Part shown: positions 62,211-64,000 of the stretch, one piece after another
How the letters are laid out: each line of letters begins with the position of its first letter
Numbering within the stretch: position 1 is the first letter of the stretch
Origin: Haloarchaeobius salinus
Lineage (GTDB): Archaea > Halobacteriota > Halobacteria > Halobacteriales > Natrialbaceae
DNA: 64,000 nt
Direction of reading: 5' to 3'
Assembly: GCF_024464185.1 (NCBI RefSeq)
Contig: NZ_JANHAU010000001.1
Span: forward strand, 868,001 to 932,000
Position numbers and translations under genes: made by a program
Notes under the pieces: generated by a model
Databases searched by the model: none
The model's input: the letters and a program-made list of their open reading frames with translations, nothing else
What the model was told of the DNA's origin: nothing

Positions 62211-62351
62211 GTGCGGACCGTCGACGGTTCGAGCCGTAATCTTTGGGGCGGTGTCGACTGGCGAATGGGTGGATACAACGTCCCGTCAGGTCGACGGCGG
62301 GGCGTCCCCTTCCCCCCAACGATTATCCCGACGCCCGCCAATGGCTCGGGT

Positions 62352-62627
62352 ATGGCAGACGTGCTGTCCGACGACGAGGTCGACGAGCAGCTCCCCGAGG
62401 GCTGGGACCGGGACGGCGACGAGATCGTCCGGGTGTTCGAGTTCGACGACTACATGAAAGGCGTCAACTTCGCGCAGCTGACGGGCGAGATCGCCGAGGC
62501 ACAGTTCCACCATCCGGAGCTGATAATCCGGTACGAGGAGGTCGAGGTCCGCTTCACCAGCCACGAGGCGGGTGGTATCACCGAACAGGACATCGAGATG
62601 GCCGATATCCTCAACGCGGAAGTGTAG
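62352..62627 (+). CDS. Pterin-4a-carbinolamine dehydratase (PCD/DCoH)
   Basis: The 91-residue protein has the PCD motif: GWDRDGDEIVRVFEFDDYMK, AEAQFHHPELIIRYEEVEVR (the HHP with a conserved downstream region) and FTSHEAGGITEQDIEMADIL. It dehydrates 4a-hydroxytetrahydropterin or moonlights as a regulator; no phenylalanine hydroxylase is visible nearby. The start is ATG 62352. The next gene begins 2 bases after its stop. Confidence 0.93.
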   Translation: MADVLSDDEVDEQLPEGWDRDGDEIVRVFEFDDYMKGVNFAQLTGEIAEAQFHHPELIIRYEEVEVRFTSHEAGGITEQDIEMADILNAEV

Positions 62628-62629
62628 CG

Positions 62630-63007
62630 GTGCAGGCGGCGTACGTCGTCCGGGTGCGCTTCCGACTCGCCCCGACCGAGGGACGGGTGTCGGTCGACCC
62701 GTCGACGTTCGAGACCACCGTTCGCTGGTCGGCACCCGAGCCCGGCAGCGACGGCTGGCTGTTCTTCCGCGACCACTGCTGGCACGGCGAGTTCAACGAC
62801 CCGGCCCACGCGAGGGAGCTCGTCGCCGACGCACTCGGCGTGCCGGTCGAGGACGCCTCCTTCAGCGAACTGCGGACCGACGGGGCGTACCTCGACGCAC
62901 TGAAGGCCGAGGTCGGTGCCGACCTGACGCTGTTCAACGCCGAGTCGACGAGCGAGGCGCTCTCGAAGTACCTCGGGAGCTCCATCCACGTCGTCGACGA
63001 GCTGTGA
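62630..63007 (+). CDS. LWR-salt family protein
   Basis: The 125-residue acidic protein begins at GTG 62630 (QAAYVVRVRFRLAPTEGRVS). It has DGWLFFRDHCWHGEFNDPAH, then ELRTDGAYLDALKAEVGADL, and ends YLGSSIHVVDEL. It matches a haloarchaeal family I recall as the LWR-salt protein, whose name comes from the sequence LWR; here the equivalent position reads CWHGE, a variant. Function unknown. It is 2 bases downstream of the PCD gene, so probably co-transcribed. Confidence 0.85.
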   Translation: MQAAYVVRVRFRLAPTEGRVSVDPSTFETTVRWSAPEPGSDGWLFFRDHCWHGEFNDPAHARELVADALGVPVEDASFSELRTDGAYLDALKAEVGADLTLFNAESTSEALSKYLGSSIHVVDEL

Positions 63008-63025
63008 GCACCGCCCTCTCCTGTC

Positions 63026-63643
63026 TCAGTCCCGGAGGCGGGCGATGCGCGCCGACCCCGACGTGGCGTCGATGTGGACCTGGACCGTGCGGTCGCCGGC
63101 CTTCGCGGGAACGATCCACGAGCCGGTGGTCCGGTACGGCTCCTCGGTGACCGTCGGGTCGTCGTAGCCGTGGGCGCTCAGCTCCGCTATCGCGAGTTCC
63201 TCGGCCTCGTCGGCGTCGTGGATGGTCGGCTCGTCGGTCATCCGGATGGTGACGACGGGCACGTCGGCGGTGCGGACGACGCGCTCGGTGACGCTCCCGA
63301 TGATGGCCCGGTCGACGCCGGTGCGGCCGTGGGTCCCCATGACGATCATGTCGGCGGCGGCCTCGTCGGCGTAGTCGAGGACGGCCTCGTGGGGGACGCC
63401 CTGCCGGACGGCGGTCGTCACGTCGACGCCGTCCTCCCGGGCGGCGTTCGCGACGGTCTCGACGGTCCGCTCGGCCTCCTCGCTCGCCCGCTCCGCCGCG
63501 GTCTCGTCGCGGTAGGGGTCCTCGGTGACGACGGAGAGCACGTGCAGGGTCGCGTCGTACTGTCTCGCGAGGTCGATGGCGTGGCGTCGCGCCCGGTTCG
63601 TCGCGTCACTCCCGTCGGTGGGAAACAGCACCGTGTCGTACAT
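63026..63643 (-). CDS. UspA-type universal stress protein with C-terminal extension
   Basis: The 205-residue protein has a USP domain (MYDTVLFPTDGSDATNRARR, VMGTHGRTGVDRAIIGSVTE) with an ATP-binding G-x-x-G-9x-G-S motif, so it should bind ATP. About 65 extra residues (140-205, ending GSARIARLRD) resemble a small PepSY-like beta domain. It is convergent with the LWR-salt gene. Confidence 0.9.
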   Translation of the reverse strand: MYDTVLFPTDGSDATNRARRHAIDLARQYDATLHVLSVVTEDPYRDETAAERASEEAERTVETVANAAREDGVDVTTAVRQGVPHEAVLDYADEAAADMIVMGTHGRTGVDRAIIGSVTERVVRTADVPVVTIRMTDEPTIHDADEAEELAIAELSAHGYDDPTVTEEPYRTTGSWIVPAKAGDRTVQVHIDATSGSARIARLRD

Positions 63644-63691
63644 ACGTGACCCTTCAGCGTCGTGTGACTTAAACGCGGGCGACGGTTCCCG

Positions 63692-64000
63692 TCAGCTGGT
63701 GTCCCGGAGCGTCTCGATGCGCTCCGCAGTCGGTGGGTGCGAGTCGGGCAGTCGGTTCTTCACCTCGATGAACCGGCGGCGGACCGTCCAGCCGTAGGGT
63801 TCGCGGTCGCCGTCGGGACCGAGCAGCACGGGTGGGTCGGGGTTCTCGGGTGGCGGCGGGACGATGGAGAAGGCCTCGACACCGTCGGCCGCACGGAGGT
63901 CGGTCACCGGCGAGCCGTCGAACCGGCCGTCGAGCGCCGTCAGCGCACTGGCGAGTGCGGCGGGGTCCCCGGTCAGCGCGACGGCGGCACGGTCGGCGGC
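63692..64000 (-). CDS. M48/HtpX-like metalloprotease, C-terminal part
   Basis: Only the last 102 codons lie within the window; the active site (HExxH) is outside. The visible part has AADRAAVALTGDPAALASAL, then EAFSIVPPPPE, and RRRFIEVKNRLPDSHPPTAE followed by RIETLRDTS. This is the typical tail of M48B HtpX-like integral-membrane proteases (the tail of which usually reads SHPPTxxRI). The family is inferred from the tail. Confidence 0.75.
   Translation of the reverse strand, partial: AADRAAVALTGDPAALASALTALDGRFDGSPVTDLRAADGVEAFSIVPPPPENPDPPVLLGPDGDREPYGWTVRRRFIEVKNRLPDSHPPTAERIETLRDTS

Overview
The window is a piece of a haloarchaeal (class Halobacteria) chromosome. It has high GC, very acidic predicted proteins, TATA-box promoters with mostly leaderless starts, Tat-type signal peptides and a PGF-CTERM surface protein. 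It also carries the bacterioruberin genes crtD-lyeJ-cruF, archaeal DnaG primase, TFS, a bacterio-opsin-activator regulator and several families known only from haloarchaea. About 65 protein genes are supported. I see no rRNA, tRNA or CRISPR array. The first gene (PurD-like ATP-grasp) and the last (M48/HtpX-like protease) run off the window.

Layout: 0-10.5 kb holds a PurD-like ligase, a PGF-CTERM surface protein, a gamma-carbonic-anhydrase-like protein, a type IV pilus operon (PilB-PilC-large pilin) and a renalase-like FAD enzyme. 10.6-16.9 kb holds YchF, MsrB, ribokinase and nucleoside hydrolase in divergent pairs, a double-VOC protein and a Tat-exported subtilase. 16.9-20.0 kb is gene-poor and ends in a Vps62-like secreted protein. 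20.07-28.35 kb is an AT-richer island. It holds VapBC, a tyrosine recombinase with its partner ORF, a PAC2 gene remnant, Hsp20, a CDC48-type unfoldase, an odd tetrad-repeat membrane protein, a PiT phosphate transporter, two small proteins and further gene remnants. A 14-bp direct repeat lies at both edges of this island.

28.4-35.7 kb is core chromosome again: UspA, Nif3-like, a repeat-rich intergenic stretch, a KaiC-like/zinc protein/TFS operon and PEP carboxylase. 35.8-46.5 kb carries regulators, a ZIP transporter, an SDR and the bacterioruberin operon. 46.6-57.4 kb carries dnaG with a structured leader, DUF92, a PAS histidine kinase, two complementary cis-prenyltransferase homologues flanking a DUF4129/DUF58 membrane cluster, and a cold-shock protein. 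57.4-61.4 kb is the siroheme-dependent haem branch (fused siroheme decarboxylase, precorrin-2 dehydrogenase, glutamyl-tRNA reductase). 61.4-64 kb has a Tat-exported putative metalloprotease, a pterin dehydratase, an LWR-salt protein and UspA.

The most interesting items are: (1) the integrase-bearing stress island with candidate attachment repeats; (2) its membrane protein with a hydrophobic residue at every fourth position for 15 consecutive units; (3) two cis-prenyltransferase genes that each keep the half of the conserved motifs the other has lost; and (4) the dnaG leader with competing hairpins.
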